DNA from: JBEPVZ01 sp041690695
GTDB taxonomy: Bacteria; Patescibacteriota; Microgenomatia; Daviesbacterales; UBA10151
Reading direction: 5' to 3'
Assembly (NCBI GenBank): GCA_041690695.1
Contig: JBEPVZ010000003.1
Span: 21,893 to 85,892 of the forward strand
Length of the DNA: 64,000 bases
Positions within the stretch are counted from its first letter, which is position 1; each line of letters starts with the position of its first letter. Positions 16,427-25,932 of this stretch are shown here, in pieces. The position numbers and the translations under genes were made by a program. Below the pieces are notes generated by a model. That model was given only the letters and a program-made list of their open reading frames with translations. It had not been told where the DNA came from and searched no databases.

Positions 16427-18181
16427 CTACTGTTTTTTATACTGCTGATTATACATTTCGACTAACTCTTTAACCGTCGTCGCATCTTCAGCCTTTTTAT
16501 CAGCTTCACGGAAACGGACTAATCTCGGGAATCTGAGGGCATAACCTGGAGTTTTTTCGCCCGAGGCTGAGTTTACCGAAGCCCCAGCGGTATGGTTTGG
16601 CGACTTGGTGATTTCATCCGCCAAAACCTCAATCACGATCTCAGGTTTAACCCAAACTGATGGAGTTAAAAGAGAAACCACCCGAGCTGGCTTTTGATCA
16701 ACTTTAATCTTATCAGCCCGTTTATGAATCTCGCGCCATTCATCGTCGGTTAAGCCAGTTCCGATCTTGGAAACCGTGACAAATTGGTCGTTTTCTTTAT
16801 CATAAACTCCGACCAAAAGTGCTCCAGCTCCAAACTCAGCCCGCTTGCCCCGACCATAAATGTATCCTAGGATAACGGTATCAATGGTATCTTTAAGCTC
16901 ACCTGACGAGTGGCGCTTGATCTTAATCCAGTTAAAATTTCTTGCTCCAGCTTGATAAGTTGAATCTGGACGCTTAACGATCAAGCCTTCAAGCCCTTTA
17001 GACAAGGCCTCTTCAAACATATTGGTAATCTTGTCCGGTTCAGTCACGAACTGGCCTGGTTGAGGCATGAGAACATCATCCCCCTTGATCGAGTCTGTCA
17101 TCAATTTAATTCGCTCTTTGAGCGGCTTATCGACTAACGACTTGCCGTTTAAATACATAATGTCAAAAACGAAGGCCTTCAGAGGCAGAGTCTTTGACAT
17201 CTCTTCGATTCCATATTTGCGGCGACGTTTGGTCGTCTCTTGAAATGGTAAAAACTCTTCAGATTCAGGATTATATGCCAAAGCTTCAGAGTCTAAAATA
17301 ATTGATTTAGCCTTGATTTGACTTAAAACCCCAGCAATAATATCCGGGAACATTGGGGTGGTCTCTTCGAGATTTCTGGAAAATAGTCTAACTTTTTGGC
17401 CATTTTTATGAATTTGAACCCGAAATCCATCGTATTTATATTGCAAATGGGCTTCCCCACCAAACTTTTCGAGGATTGTTTTAGGATCAGTAATCCGCTC
17501 ACACAATTGGGACCGAATTGGCCGACCAACCGTCACATCGAGCTTTTCAATCGCCTTCAGCCCACCTTCCCAAAGTGTTTCACCAACTAGACCTAAATCT
17601 GAAACCTTGTTATAAGCCTCTTCCAATAACTTTCTTTTAGACCGATCGCCCAACTTTAATGCTGCAAAGGCGTCTAAAACCGTCGGATCACCAATTCCGA
17701 GCCGACTTGCTCCAATTGGGATCCGAACGAGATGTTTAGCCTCAATTGGGCTAGCGTGCTCAAGTAATTTGGCGAGTGAGGATATTTTGTATTCTACAGT
17801 ACCATCTCCTTTTGTCTCAGCAATCTTTCTAAGTTCGTCAAAGACATTTTTGACGGTTAGTTTATTTCCAGTTTGTCTTTTCTTATTGCTTAAGTTCTCA
17901 GCAACTTTTCCCAGATCTCCCACTCGGCCATCTTCTTTTAAAACCTCTTCCCGATCAACCGTATATGCTCGAGCAATTGCTCCGGCAACACTCTTCTCTG
18001 CCATACCAATCTCTGTTGCCTCATAAAATGGCGCCACTCGGCCTTGGATTAGATAACTGACCATGGCGACTTCATCCTTTTCAACATGGCTAAACAGCTC
18101 AGATAAGATCTCAATTAAAGTTAGGCGTGAAGATGTCCCTTCGAGCTTTTCAAAGTATTCAGTCAGAGTTTTAAATGTCAT
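16427..18181 (-). CDS. lig: ATP-dependent DNA ligase, archaeal type
   Basis: 584 aa from ATG at 18181 (MTFKTLTEYF); TATAAT ends 9 nt upstream, so the TTG at 18190 is less likely. An N-terminal DNA-binding domain (about 1-210) is followed by adenylation motif I KYDGFRVQ (Lys near 250), motif III (SIILDSEALAY), motif IV (EGLIVKRPDSTY), motif V (WIKIKR) and an OB-fold domain. This layout is the archaeal LigB/DNA ligase I type, not the NAD-dependent LigA normal in bacteria. LigA is not in this window, so I cannot say whether this is the replicative ligase. Next to UDG it fits a repair role. Confidence 0.92.
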   Translation of the reverse strand: MTFKTLTEYFEKLEGTSSRLTLIEILSELFSHVEKDEVAMVSYLIQGRVAPFYEATEIGMAEKSVAGAIARAYTVDREEVLKEDGRVGDLGKVAENLSNKKRQTGNKLTVKNVFDELRKIAETKGDGTVEYKISSLAKLLEHASPIEAKHLVRIPIGASRLGIGDPTVLDAFAALKLGDRSKRKLLEEAYNKVSDLGLVGETLWEGGLKAIEKLDVTVGRPIRSQLCERITDPKTILEKFGGEAHLQYKYDGFRVQIHKNGQKVRLFSRNLEETTPMFPDIIAGVLSQIKAKSIILDSEALAYNPESEEFLPFQETTKRRRKYGIEEMSKTLPLKAFVFDIMYLNGKSLVDKPLKERIKLMTDSIKGDDVLMPQPGQFVTEPDKITNMFEEALSKGLEGLIVKRPDSTYQAGARNFNWIKIKRHSSGELKDTIDTVILGYIYGRGKRAEFGAGALLVGVYDKENDQFVTVSKIGTGLTDDEWREIHKRADKIKVDQKPARVVSLLTPSVWVKPEIVIEVLADEITKSPNHTAGASVNSASGEKTPGYALRFPRLVRFREADKKAEDATTVKELVEMYNQQYKKQ

Positions 18182-18211
18182 TACGATCAAATTATAGCAT
18201 TGGTGAGTAGG

Positions 18212-18239
18212 TTGACAAGCTCGTGAATTCGAGTAAGAT
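18212..18239 (+). promoter_or_regulatory. Promoter of the GGDEF gene
   Basis: TTGACA (18212-18217), a 16-nt spacer and TAAGAT (18234-18239), with ATG at 18246 only 6 nt further on. Confidence 0.65.
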
Positions 18240-18245
18240 TAAATC

Positions 18246-19013
18246 ATGTCCGATCTAGGTCAAGTCGAAAGTGAGAGAACGGAGCGGAGAGCTCAACCTC
18301 AACTAGAATCACCCACTATCTATCAGGTAACTCTAGAAAGAGCTATGTCTATCATGGACTACCTTACTGAGATGAAACCCTCTAAGCAGGAGGGTATTGA
18401 GCTGATTCAAAATGCTCTCTTAGATTTTGCCGTTATTGATACTCGAACTAAGCTTCTTAACTTAGTAGGATTACATTACGAACTTAATGAAGCGATGTTG
18501 CGCGCTCATACCAAGAACCAACCATTATCGATCCTAGTTTTAGATGCTGATAGATTTAAATCTATTAATGATACTTATGGTCATAGAGTTGGCGATTTAA
18601 TTATCCAGGCCATTGCTGAAGCAATCAAAGATGCTATGCGAGAATCAGACGCCGCTGCCCATGTTAACCTCTCAGAACCGGTTGCCTCGACTGTTCGATC
18701 TGACTCCAAAGAAGAAACTGCGGCTCGACCAGGTGGGGACGAATTTGTGGTAATTATGGCTGGTAGTGGTCCCGAAGGAGCCCAAAAACTAAGTGCCAGG
18801 ATTCAAGAAACAGTTATTCCCCATCTACCAAAGGCCCCTGATGTTCCTGAATCGTTTGCAAAAGATTTTAGCATGACCATTGGGATGGCGACCTATGACA
18901 CAAGAATAGATTCTGATACCCATAAGTTTTTAGAAAGAGCTGATTTCGATATGATGGAGCGTAAAAAAGTCCGTGGAGTCAGTCGAACTCAGGTGGAAAC
19001 ACCCAAGACATAG
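18246..19013 (+). CDS. GGDEF-domain protein (putative diguanylate cyclase)
   Basis: 255 aa, apparently soluble. Residues 1-75 are helical without a recognised sensor. The GGDEF domain covers about 78-250, with LLNLVGLHYELNEA, LVLDADRFKSINDTYGHRVGD, an intact GGDEF motif (ARPGGDEFVVIM) and MTIGMATYD. An acidic insertion of roughly 20 residues (about 140-160) lies between the metal-binding Asp motif and GGDEF. Predicted to make cyclic di-GMP from GTP. No EAL or HD-GYP partner is in the window. It converges on the Fic-like gene with a 25-bp overlap. Confidence 0.85.
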   Translation: MSDLGQVESERTERRAQPQLESPTIYQVTLERAMSIMDYLTEMKPSKQEGIELIQNALLDFAVIDTRTKLLNLVGLHYELNEAMLRAHTKNQPLSILVLDADRFKSINDTYGHRVGDLIIQAIAEAIKDAMRESDAAAHVNLSEPVASTVRSDSKEETAARPGGDEFVVIMAGSGPEGAQKLSARIQETVIPHLPKAPDVPESFAKDFSMTIGMATYDTRIDSDTHKFLERADFDMMERKKVRGVSRTQVETPKT

Positions 19014-20041
19014 ATCGCTCGCTTAGTATTACCCTCTTTTTTAACCAATCCCTTTTGTTTTAAAAACTTTAATTCTCTTAAAACTGTATCGTCTGAAAAG
19101 TCGGGAAAGATCTTTCGAAAGTCTTTATTACGCATTTCAGCATGTTTATTTAAATACTCAATAATCGCCATTTGGCGCTCGTTGAGAACAACTTCTTCTC
19201 CAAGCTGATCTTTTTGATGACTTTCTGATGCGACCTTTAAAACGATCTCTTTTAACTTATCAACTTGTATCGCCACGCCCCGACTAAAGTATTCAAGCCA
19301 CAAAGTTAGATCGCGTTCATGAACATCGAGGACCTTTTGATTAGCCGCAGACTGTAAAATTTGATAATATTCAAGCTGTGTGGCTGCGAAGTAGCTCTCT
19401 AAGCTTAAAAAACCTTTTAAATCATATTGACCAATTCGAAGGATTAAATGGCTAAGTAGCCGGCCAACCGCCTCATTATTGCCACTAAAAGGCTGAATTC
19501 GATAGATCTCGAAATGAGCAATCGCAGATCTCAAAACCGGATGAACTTCAATTGAGACGTCAGAGTTTAACCAATCAATTAAATCATCAATTAAATATGG
19601 TATCTCCGCGGCTGGAGGTGGAGAGTAACTAATTTGTCCAGTCTGGGCATTTCGGATTACTATTTCAGCTTCTCTAAATTGCTCGTCTCCTGAAATCAAT
19701 CTTTGGAGTTCTAAGACCGTTTCTAGGGTCAAGAAGTTGGGCCGATCAAGTGAAATTTCAAGTTCATTAACCTCCCGTAAAGCTTTAAACAAGCTTTGAT
19801 TAAATTGCCAATTTGAATCATCGTTGTTATCTCCGGCAATTAACTGGTGAACTTGTTCTTCAGTTAAACTAACTCCTTCTAAAATTGAGCCGTAATAAGT
19901 ACTGTCAGTTAAAGCTTGATGGCGAAGTTTAGTCAGCCAGGCTGGAATTAGCTCCGCGTGATTGATAACTTCTCGACCTCCATCAATTGAGCCAATATGC
20001 TTAAGAATGGAGTTGGTGATTAAATATTTAGGAATGAACAT
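18989..20041 (-). CDS. Fic-like protein with altered active-site motif and C-terminal winged helix
   Basis: 350 aa. N-terminal inhibitory-type motif SILEGVSLTEEQV (about residues 52-64), then the Fic core with HFEIYRIQPFSGNNEAVGRLLSHL (about 170-193), and a C-terminal winged-helix DNA-binding domain (about 280-345, MAIIEYLNKH to KEGNTKRAIYVL). The canonical Fic motif is HPFxxGNGRxxR; here the catalytic His is Gln and GNGR is GNNEAVGR. AMP-transfer activity is therefore doubtful. The winged helix suggests a regulator. Overall architecture matches Fic/DUF4172-like regulators of the same length. Confidence 0.85.
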   Translation of the reverse strand: MFIPKYLITNSILKHIGSIDGGREVINHAELIPAWLTKLRHQALTDSTYYGSILEGVSLTEEQVHQLIAGDNNDDSNWQFNQSLFKALREVNELEISLDRPNFLTLETVLELQRLISGDEQFREAEIVIRNAQTGQISYSPPPAAEIPYLIDDLIDWLNSDVSIEVHPVLRSAIAHFEIYRIQPFSGNNEAVGRLLSHLILRIGQYDLKGFLSLESYFAATQLEYYQILQSAANQKVLDVHERDLTLWLEYFSRGVAIQVDKLKEIVLKVASESHQKDQLGEEVVLNERQMAIIEYLNKHAEMRNKDFRKIFPDFSDDTVLRELKFLKQKGLVKKEGNTKRAIYVLGVST

Positions 20042-20089
20042 CTAAATTAATTATGACATTTCCCGCAAAAAATGTATAATTAAGCTCAG

Positions 20090-20386
20090 ATGGCTCAAAA
20101 AGAAACACCTGAAGAAAAAAAAGAAGAGAAAAACTTTCACGAAGAGTTGTTAAGTCAACTTGTTACCTTAGCGACCTCTGGTTTTGGTCTAGTAGCGGCT
20201 TTAGCTTGGAATAATACGATTCAAGAGTTTGTTAAAGAGTATATTGAGCCTAAAATCCCAGGATCTGGCCTCGTTTCAATGTTAGTTTACGCCGTTTTGA
20301 TCACAGTTTTTGCCGTCTTTGTGACCTACCAACTGTCTCGCTTAGCCAGTAAAGTCGCCGCCAGAACCGCTTCCAAAAAAGATTAG
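20090..20386 (+). CDS. DUF5654 family small membrane protein
   Basis: 98 aa. A charged N terminus (about 18 residues, Lys/Glu-rich) precedes two hydrophobic helices (about 28-45 and 66-86) separated by an amphipathic EFVKEYIEPKIPGSG loop. The LVTLATSGFGLVAALAWNNTIQEF segment is typical of DUF5654, found in CPR and archaea with unknown function. TATAAT lies 9 nt upstream of the ATG. The stop overlaps the recF 3' end by 4 bp. Confidence 0.8.
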   Translation: MAQKETPEEKKEEKNFHEELLSQLVTLATSGFGLVAALAWNNTIQEFVKEYIEPKIPGSGLVSMLVYAVLITVFAVFVTYQLSRLASKVAARTASKKD

Positions 20387-21486
20387 GCAGGGATTAGATT
20401 AGCCTGATTAACCTTAAAGATCTGACAATCTGTCGTTTTAAGTAAAGTTCTTAAATCGTCATCAAGCTCAACGGCCACCAAAATCGTTTGCTGTAATCCT
20501 AAAAGCCTACTAATATGTAGCCTGTGATCATGATCAAGTTCAGAGAAGATATCATCGAGGAGCATGATTGGCCGAGTCAGTAATTGAGTTTCAATAAAGG
20601 CAACTTCTGACAGCTTTAAATCTAAAACCCCCATCCGATGTTCCCCTCGTGAGCCATAAAGACCTAAATCTTGGTCATTAAAAATAAAGCTAAAGTCATC
20701 CCGGTGAGGACCAATTAGCGAGGTCGCGGCCGCAAGCTCTCGCCCACGGTAATCACGCAACCGCTCTGGAGTAACCAAACTCGGCGCATACTTAAATTGG
20801 TAGCTACCAAATTGTCTAGGAGCTTTATTTAAAAAATAAAATAACTGTTGTCTTTTTTGACTAATCAGTTGGCCTAACTCGAGTTGCTGCTCAGACCAGA
20901 AATCGAGCTCATCGACTTTGGCAAAGCCTTCTTTAATCCGTTTTAAAACTCGATTTTTCTTAGTCACGACTTCACCATAATGAGTCAAGGCAATTTTATA
21001 TTTAGGATCAATTTGAGCCAAAGTTAGATCAATATGCCATCTCCTCAGAGACGGTGAGCCAGTTACTAAATTAATATCCTCAGGCGAAAATAAGACGACT
21101 GACAAATGTCCAATATAGTCAATAACCCGCCGACTAACCCCGTTAACTTTCATCCGCTTGGCAATTCGGCTACCTTCAAAGTTTGACCCTAACCCGCCAA
21201 AAGTAATCTCACCGACTGAACTTGGCATGTTTTGCATAGTTATTTCGAGGCTAGTCTGATCATCCAAGTGGCCAGTCACCGATAAGCTCGTCTGCTCTTG
21301 ATTAATTAATTCCTCATCCTTATTGGCTTTTGAAGACTTTGTGGTCGCTAAAAAATAAATTGATTCTAAAAGATTAGATTTTCCTTGAGCATTGTCCCCA
21401 ACCAAGATAATGGTCGTAGAAGTAAATTCAAGGTTAAGTTCAGAATAGTTGCGGAAGTTTTTTAAAGAGAGCTTCTGGAGAAACAT
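20383..21486 (-). CDS. recF: DNA replication and repair protein RecF
   Basis: 367 aa from ATG at 21486 (MFLQKLSLKNFRNY), the conserved family N terminus; the frame is open further upstream but would overlap the MFS gene. SMC-like ATPase that helps load RecA at gaps. Walker A LVGDNAQGKSNLLESI (about 28-43), LIGPHRDD, signature GSRGEHRMGVLDLKLSE, and Walker B IMLLDDIFSELD. It starts 4 nt after the MFS stop, so the two are probably one transcript. Not in the usual dnaA-dnaN-recF context. Confidence 0.93.
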   Translation of the reverse strand: MFLQKLSLKNFRNYSELNLEFTSTTIILVGDNAQGKSNLLESIYFLATTKSSKANKDEELINQEQTSLSVTGHLDDQTSLEITMQNMPSSVGEITFGGLGSNFEGSRIAKRMKVNGVSRRVIDYIGHLSVVLFSPEDINLVTGSPSLRRWHIDLTLAQIDPKYKIALTHYGEVVTKKNRVLKRIKEGFAKVDELDFWSEQQLELGQLISQKRQQLFYFLNKAPRQFGSYQFKYAPSLVTPERLRDYRGRELAAATSLIGPHRDDFSFIFNDQDLGLYGSRGEHRMGVLDLKLSEVAFIETQLLTRPIMLLDDIFSELDHDHRLHISRLLGLQQTILVAVELDDDLRTLLKTTDCQIFKVNQANLIPA

Positions 21487-21490
21487 ACTA

Positions 21491-22861
21491 TCACCTTTTC
21501 CAATGTCCCAATCCCAAAAACTCTCTCCACCGAAATGACAGATGACGTTCTTCAAAGAAAAAATCGGGTTTAAGCATCATTAAACCCATAATTCCAATTG
21601 AACCTCCTAGACCAATAAAGATCGGCATAGGACCAAAAATATCCGCTAAAACCCCCGCAAAGACCACCGGAATAATCGAGACGGTCGCCATCATCATCCC
21701 CAAAACTGCAAAAACCTTGCCTCGATCAGCTTCAGGCGTATTCTCTTGTAAAACCGTTTGAGAAGGAATGACGATTGCGGCCATGGCCAGTCCGATAAAG
21801 AAAGCTCCAATTGCCATCACAAACGATAAAGAAGGCTGACTAATGAAAGCTAAGGGCTTAGGATGAGGAAAATAACGGGTCGCTGGGGAGATTAAAGGGG
21901 CGATTCCAACTGACAGAAATAATATACCAACTAGTAAGACTGATCTTCCGACCAGCTTCCGACGAGCTAACTTCCCCCCGATTCGACCGACAATCAATGC
22001 TCCTAAGATCAAACCAACGCCTAATGGGGCAATCAAAACATATGAGGCATCTGTAGCACTAATCTGGAGAACACGCTCTAAAAAGGATGGAACAAGGACA
22101 GCCAGCACACCAATAATAGCCTGGACACCTGCCAGAATAAAGATCGACATTGAGACCGGTAAATTGTGCCTAATTAATTTTAAAGTTTTCTTCATCTCCA
22201 AAGTCACGATTGGCTTTAAAGTTTCCCATTTGCCAGCTCTCAAATTTTTAATCAAATTGGGAGTATCTGGCTCTAAACGAGCCACAATTTTAGGGAACCG
22301 ATTGGCCAGTAAAAATGCCGTTATCAGAAAAACCGATCCACCCAAAAAGACGAAGTTAATCCCCCACAAGGCAATAATCGGTCCAGCTAAACCAAACCCA
22401 ACTAGCATCGTTAAAAATAAAGTTATCGAAAAAAGTGAGTTGGCTTGAAGAAGTTGATTACGTTTAACAATAATAGCAATAGCTGAAGACTCGGCTGGAA
22501 TATAAAACTGAGCTAGGGTATTTATAAAAAATGTGACTGCTAAAATAGCTGGATAGTTGTATTTTAGTAAAATTAAACTAGCGAACCCAAAAGAGAGTAA
22601 CAGGTCAATTACGACAATAATCTTTTTACGATCAATACTATCAACTACCACCCCGGCAAACAGACCAAACAAGACGGCAGGTAAGTAAACTGCAAACAGT
22701 AAGGCTGAGACAGCTGTATTTGAGTTAGTTAACCTAAATACCCAAATAATTAAAGCAAAGTTAAGACTATTATAAGAAAGCTGAACGAGAATTTGGTTAA
22801 TCCAGAGATTAGTAAAACCACGACTTTTTATAACTGAGCCAAAGTCATTTTTTTGAGACAT
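21491..22861 (-). CDS. Major facilitator superfamily transporter
   Basis: 456 aa with about 12 TM segments. It begins with a cytosolic stretch (MSQKNDFGSVIKSRGFTNLW), has the MFS A-like loop GVVVDSIDRKKII after helix 2, an extended central loop (about 190-215) between the two six-helix halves, and a second-half repeat motif GRIGGKLARRKLVG. It resembles the MFS_3/enterobactin-exporter-like group (drug or metabolite efflux). Substrate not inferable. TATAAT lies 10 nt before the ATG; recF follows. Confidence 0.85.
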   Translation of the reverse strand: MSQKNDFGSVIKSRGFTNLWINQILVQLSYNSLNFALIIWVFRLTNSNTAVSALLFAVYLPAVLFGLFAGVVVDSIDRKKIIVVIDLLLSFGFASLILLKYNYPAILAVTFFINTLAQFYIPAESSAIAIIVKRNQLLQANSLFSITLFLTMLVGFGLAGPIIALWGINFVFLGGSVFLITAFLLANRFPKIVARLEPDTPNLIKNLRAGKWETLKPIVTLEMKKTLKLIRHNLPVSMSIFILAGVQAIIGVLAVLVPSFLERVLQISATDASYVLIAPLGVGLILGALIVGRIGGKLARRKLVGRSVLLVGILFLSVGIAPLISPATRYFPHPKPLAFISQPSLSFVMAIGAFFIGLAMAAIVIPSQTVLQENTPEADRGKVFAVLGMMMATVSIIPVVFAGVLADIFGPMPIFIGLGGSIGIMGLMMLKPDFFFEERHLSFRWREFLGLGHWKR

Positions 22862-22881
22862 CTAGGAAGGTATTATAGCAG

Positions 22882-23730
22882 CTAATTTTGGCAGTTTTCA
22901 CAATAGAAAGTTCCCCTACCACCTAAAGAGACTCTTTTAATTTGAGAATCACAATTCCGACATTTTTGACCAGCCCGGCTATAAACATAGGCATAATCTA
23001 AAAAGTAACCCCGACCGCCAGCCACGTTAACATAATGAGTTTTTGATGAGCCACCATGCTTAATCCCTAAACTTAAGACCTTAATAATGGCTTTATGAAT
23101 CTTTTTAAAATCATCATCCGTCAGATCTCCGACCTTTTTATGTGGGTCTAATTTAGCATCAAAACAAGCCTCACAAGCATAAATATTGCCAACTCCGGCA
23201 ACGGTTGTTTGATCTAAAATTGCGACTTTAATGGCCAGAGTTTTATGACGAAGCAAGTTTTTCTTGAGGGTTTGCCAGCTAAAACCCTTTTCAAGTGGTT
23301 CAGGACCAAGTTTTTTAATAAATGAAAATTCCCCCACTTCTGCAGTCGGGAGGATTTTCACCCAGCCAAATTTCCGTTGATCGTTAAAAAAGATCTTTGA
23401 ACCATCTTCAAGCTCAAAAATAACTCGTGTCGATTTGTTGGGCATGTCGGAAGTCATATCTTTAGTCGGGTGTCCTCCCCCAAAATCTTCATAACCACGA
23501 TAGATAATCTGACCTGACATTTTGAGATGAAATAATAAACTCATGCGACCTAGATTTATGATTAATACCTTAGCTTTTCTATCAATACTGAGTACTCTTT
23601 GTATCTTTACCTCTTCAGGGTCACCGATGAAAGATTTAGGGTTTAATATCGTGATATTGGTAATAGTTTGGCCAATAATCCGACTTTGGAGGCCAAGTCG
23701 AATAGTTTCAACTTCAGGCAGCTCTGGCAT
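22882..23730 (-). CDS. mutM: Formamidopyrimidine-DNA glycosylase
   Basis: 282 aa. Excises 8-oxoguanine and other oxidised purines. N-terminal MPELPEVETIRLGL with the catalytic Pro2, FHLKMSGQI, the H2TH region VAGVGNIYACEACFDAKLDP, a GGSSKTHYVNVAGGRGYF loop and the terminal zinc finger CRNCDSQIKRVSLGGRGTFYCENC. All key residues are present. A TAGAAT -10 lies 7 nt upstream of the start. Monocistronic, divergent from the broken gene at 23822. Confidence 0.96.
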   Translation of the reverse strand: MPELPEVETIRLGLQSRIIGQTITNITILNPKSFIGDPEEVKIQRVLSIDRKAKVLIINLGRMSLLFHLKMSGQIIYRGYEDFGGGHPTKDMTSDMPNKSTRVIFELEDGSKIFFNDQRKFGWVKILPTAEVGEFSFIKKLGPEPLEKGFSWQTLKKNLLRHKTLAIKVAILDQTTVAGVGNIYACEACFDAKLDPHKKVGDLTDDDFKKIHKAIIKVLSLGIKHGGSSKTHYVNVAGGRGYFLDYAYVYSRAGQKCRNCDSQIKRVSLGGRGTFYCENCQN

Positions 23731-23821
23731 GCAGAAAATTCTAACACACTTTAGTCTGCCACATCGGAGGTGGGAAGCTAAATAATTTGCTATCTAACTA
23801 TTATAGGTCTATAATACGCAC

Positions 23822-24828
23822 ATGGAAATTAGTCGAGGACAATTTATAACAAAAGCTGCTGGCCTAGTTGCCGGTTCATCTTTATTACAACAATCAGTCG
23901 AAGCAAATGAAACTCGTGGCGGTGGATCAAAGTCCCTAGAAATCTTAACGGAAGCCCTTGATTATAGCCCGGCATCCTCTTTAAAGCAGCTCGCCAGAGC
24001 AAGTGTCACTGACTATTATGGGGGTCATCCTAATAGTGTCATTGTCAGAGGTGGGGTCAAAATTATGGTTCAACAACCAAAATTAATAATTTCAAATCAA
24101 GTAATCCAAGATGCACCAAATACTTATCGAGGTGGTGAATATCAGATCAGACATACTGATCCAGCCGTAAAATTGTTACATCCCCGTCAAAACTTGAGAC
24201 TTTACCTACCTATGAAGATTTTTTAACAGATAGTGAACGTCGAAAGTATTCACAACCAGTTGTTTCTGTTCCAGTCATATTTCCAAAAGCAGTAGGTCTT
24301 CAACTCGGATTAGAACCTGAGATTGTAATCTATAACATCTCAAACGGAAATCAAGACCAATCGCAAACATATAACCAATTTAGTTTGCTTAAAGAGATAT
24401 ATACCTTAACCGCACTTGATTTATGGATGGAAAAAGCAGTCGCAGAGATGGCGCAGATTCATGAGAGACCTGTTACTGAATTAATAATGTCAAATGGATT
24501 GTCTAAACAAGCTGAATTAGTCAGCTCAGCAATTAACGAGATGTACGATCGACAACATCGATTTGTAGCAGGAATCGATTTAGCAGGCTACTTATTAACT
24601 TTTAAAGCACTCCAAAATACTCCATTGCTTGAAAAGGTTCGCTACTATGATCCTAATATTCGATCAGTAACTGATAAGACAAAACAACTTAATTTAACTG
24701 ACGATCCTAATCAAATTATCTCTAGAGCGCTACATTGGGTTATCAATAACCCGGCTGCTCGAGTCCTCCACTATCATGGAGATATAAATCAATTAGTACT
24801 TAATGAAAATGAACGATTAGTAGCTTAA
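23822..24828 (+). pseudogene. Exported protein of unknown function, broken by a one-base frameshift
   Basis: Two reading frames together make one protein of about 335 aa. The first frame (23822-24226) begins MEISRGQFITKAAGLVAGSSLL, a twin-arginine-like or Sec signal. The second is open from before 24190 to 24828 and continues KLETLPTYEDFLTDSERRKY. The frames join at an A4 run (24189-24192); adding one A restores HPRQKLETLPTYEDF. A TATAAT lies 6 nt before the start. I do not recognise the family. This is either a recent pseudogene or an assembly error; the rest of both frames is undamaged, which favours a very recent event or an error. Confidence 0.75.
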
Positions 24829-25923
24829 GTTTTTATCGATTAAAGCTAATATCTCTTTTTTAAATCTCTCTTTCGAAAACTTTTCGGCATTCTTAATACA
24901 ATCCTCTGCCTTATATTTAGTCTGATCAAAGTCAGTTAATACTTCTGATAATGAATCAATGGTCGCTTCTTTGAAAAATTCACCTGTTTTGCCTGGAATA
25001 ACCGTCTCGAGATAGCCACCAGCTTTGACTGCTATAACTGGAATACCGGCCGCTTGGGCTTCAACAGCAGTTATTCCAAAATCTTCGTCTTCCGAAGCTA
25101 CAATTAAAGCTTTAGCACCATGATAAAGCTTAATTCGCTCCTCATCGGTAACTTCACCGACAAATTCGACCGTCTTGCCAGCCAATTTCTTGAGTCGCTC
25201 GAGTTCTGGCCCACCACCAGCCACTTTAAGCGGAACGTTCAATGCTGTACAAGCTTGAACTGTTATATCAGTCCCCTTCCCCCGAACCAGCCGATTCAAA
25301 CTCAGAAAATATTTCTTTTCGCCTAGTTCCTTATTCTTCGTTCCTAGTTCTGCCACTTCCACTGGTGGATAGATAACGACTGAATCCCGCCTGTAGAACT
25401 TCTTAATTCGAGCTTGAACATTCTTGGAGTTGGCAATTAAGATATCTGGCCTTTGGGAAGTTTCAAAATCATAAATCCGTAAAAAGTGATTCATTAACTC
25501 CCCAATCACCCGAGTTAAGAAATGTTTTTTATAATTAAATGAAGTTGTGTAGCCATATAAATAACGTGGCGGGGTGTGAATATAACTTAAATGCAAGGCT
25601 TCAGGTTTAGTAATAACCGCCTTTGAAAAATAAATTGAACAAGACGAGATGACAACGTCATACTCGGTCAAATTAAAACTCTCGAAGATTGATGGGGCAA
25701 AGATTCGAAATGGTGATAATAACTTGTTGGCACCAGGAAACTTTTGTAACCATGAAGTTCGGATATCCCATTTTTTAATTCGGTCAGCATGTGGACCCAA
25801 ACCAGCTAAGTTTAAATAAGCGGTATAAACGGGGGCCTCTGGGAAAATTTCATGGAGAGTCTCCAAAACCCTCTCTGCTCCCCCATATTCCCTTAAATAG
25901 TCATGTATTAATGCAACTTTCAT
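24817..25923 (-). CDS. GT4-type glycosyltransferase
   Basis: 368 aa. GT-B fold: N-terminal domain MKVALIHDYLREYGGAERVLETL (sugar-acceptor side) and C-terminal Rossmann domain with FLSLNRLVRGKGTDI, KVAGGGPELERL, VEFVGEVTDEE and the donor-binding EDFGITAVEAQAAGIPVIA, where the conserved E-x7-E is seen. Adds a sugar from a nucleotide-sugar donor to an envelope glycan or glycolipid; acceptor unknown. Its 3' end overlaps the broken gene by 12 bp. A palindromic repeat pair lies just upstream. Confidence 0.9.
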   Translation of the reverse strand: MKVALIHDYLREYGGAERVLETLHEIFPEAPVYTAYLNLAGLGPHADRIKKWDIRTSWLQKFPGANKLLSPFRIFAPSIFESFNLTEYDVVISSCSIYFSKAVITKPEALHLSYIHTPPRYLYGYTTSFNYKKHFLTRVIGELMNHFLRIYDFETSQRPDILIANSKNVQARIKKFYRRDSVVIYPPVEVAELGTKNKELGEKKYFLSLNRLVRGKGTDITVQACTALNVPLKVAGGGPELERLKKLAGKTVEFVGEVTDEERIKLYHGAKALIVASEDEDFGITAVEAQAAGIPVIAVKAGGYLETVIPGKTGEFFKEATIDSLSEVLTDFDQTKYKAEDCIKNAEKFSKERFKKEILALIDKNLSY

Positions 25924-25932
25924 AACCTACTA

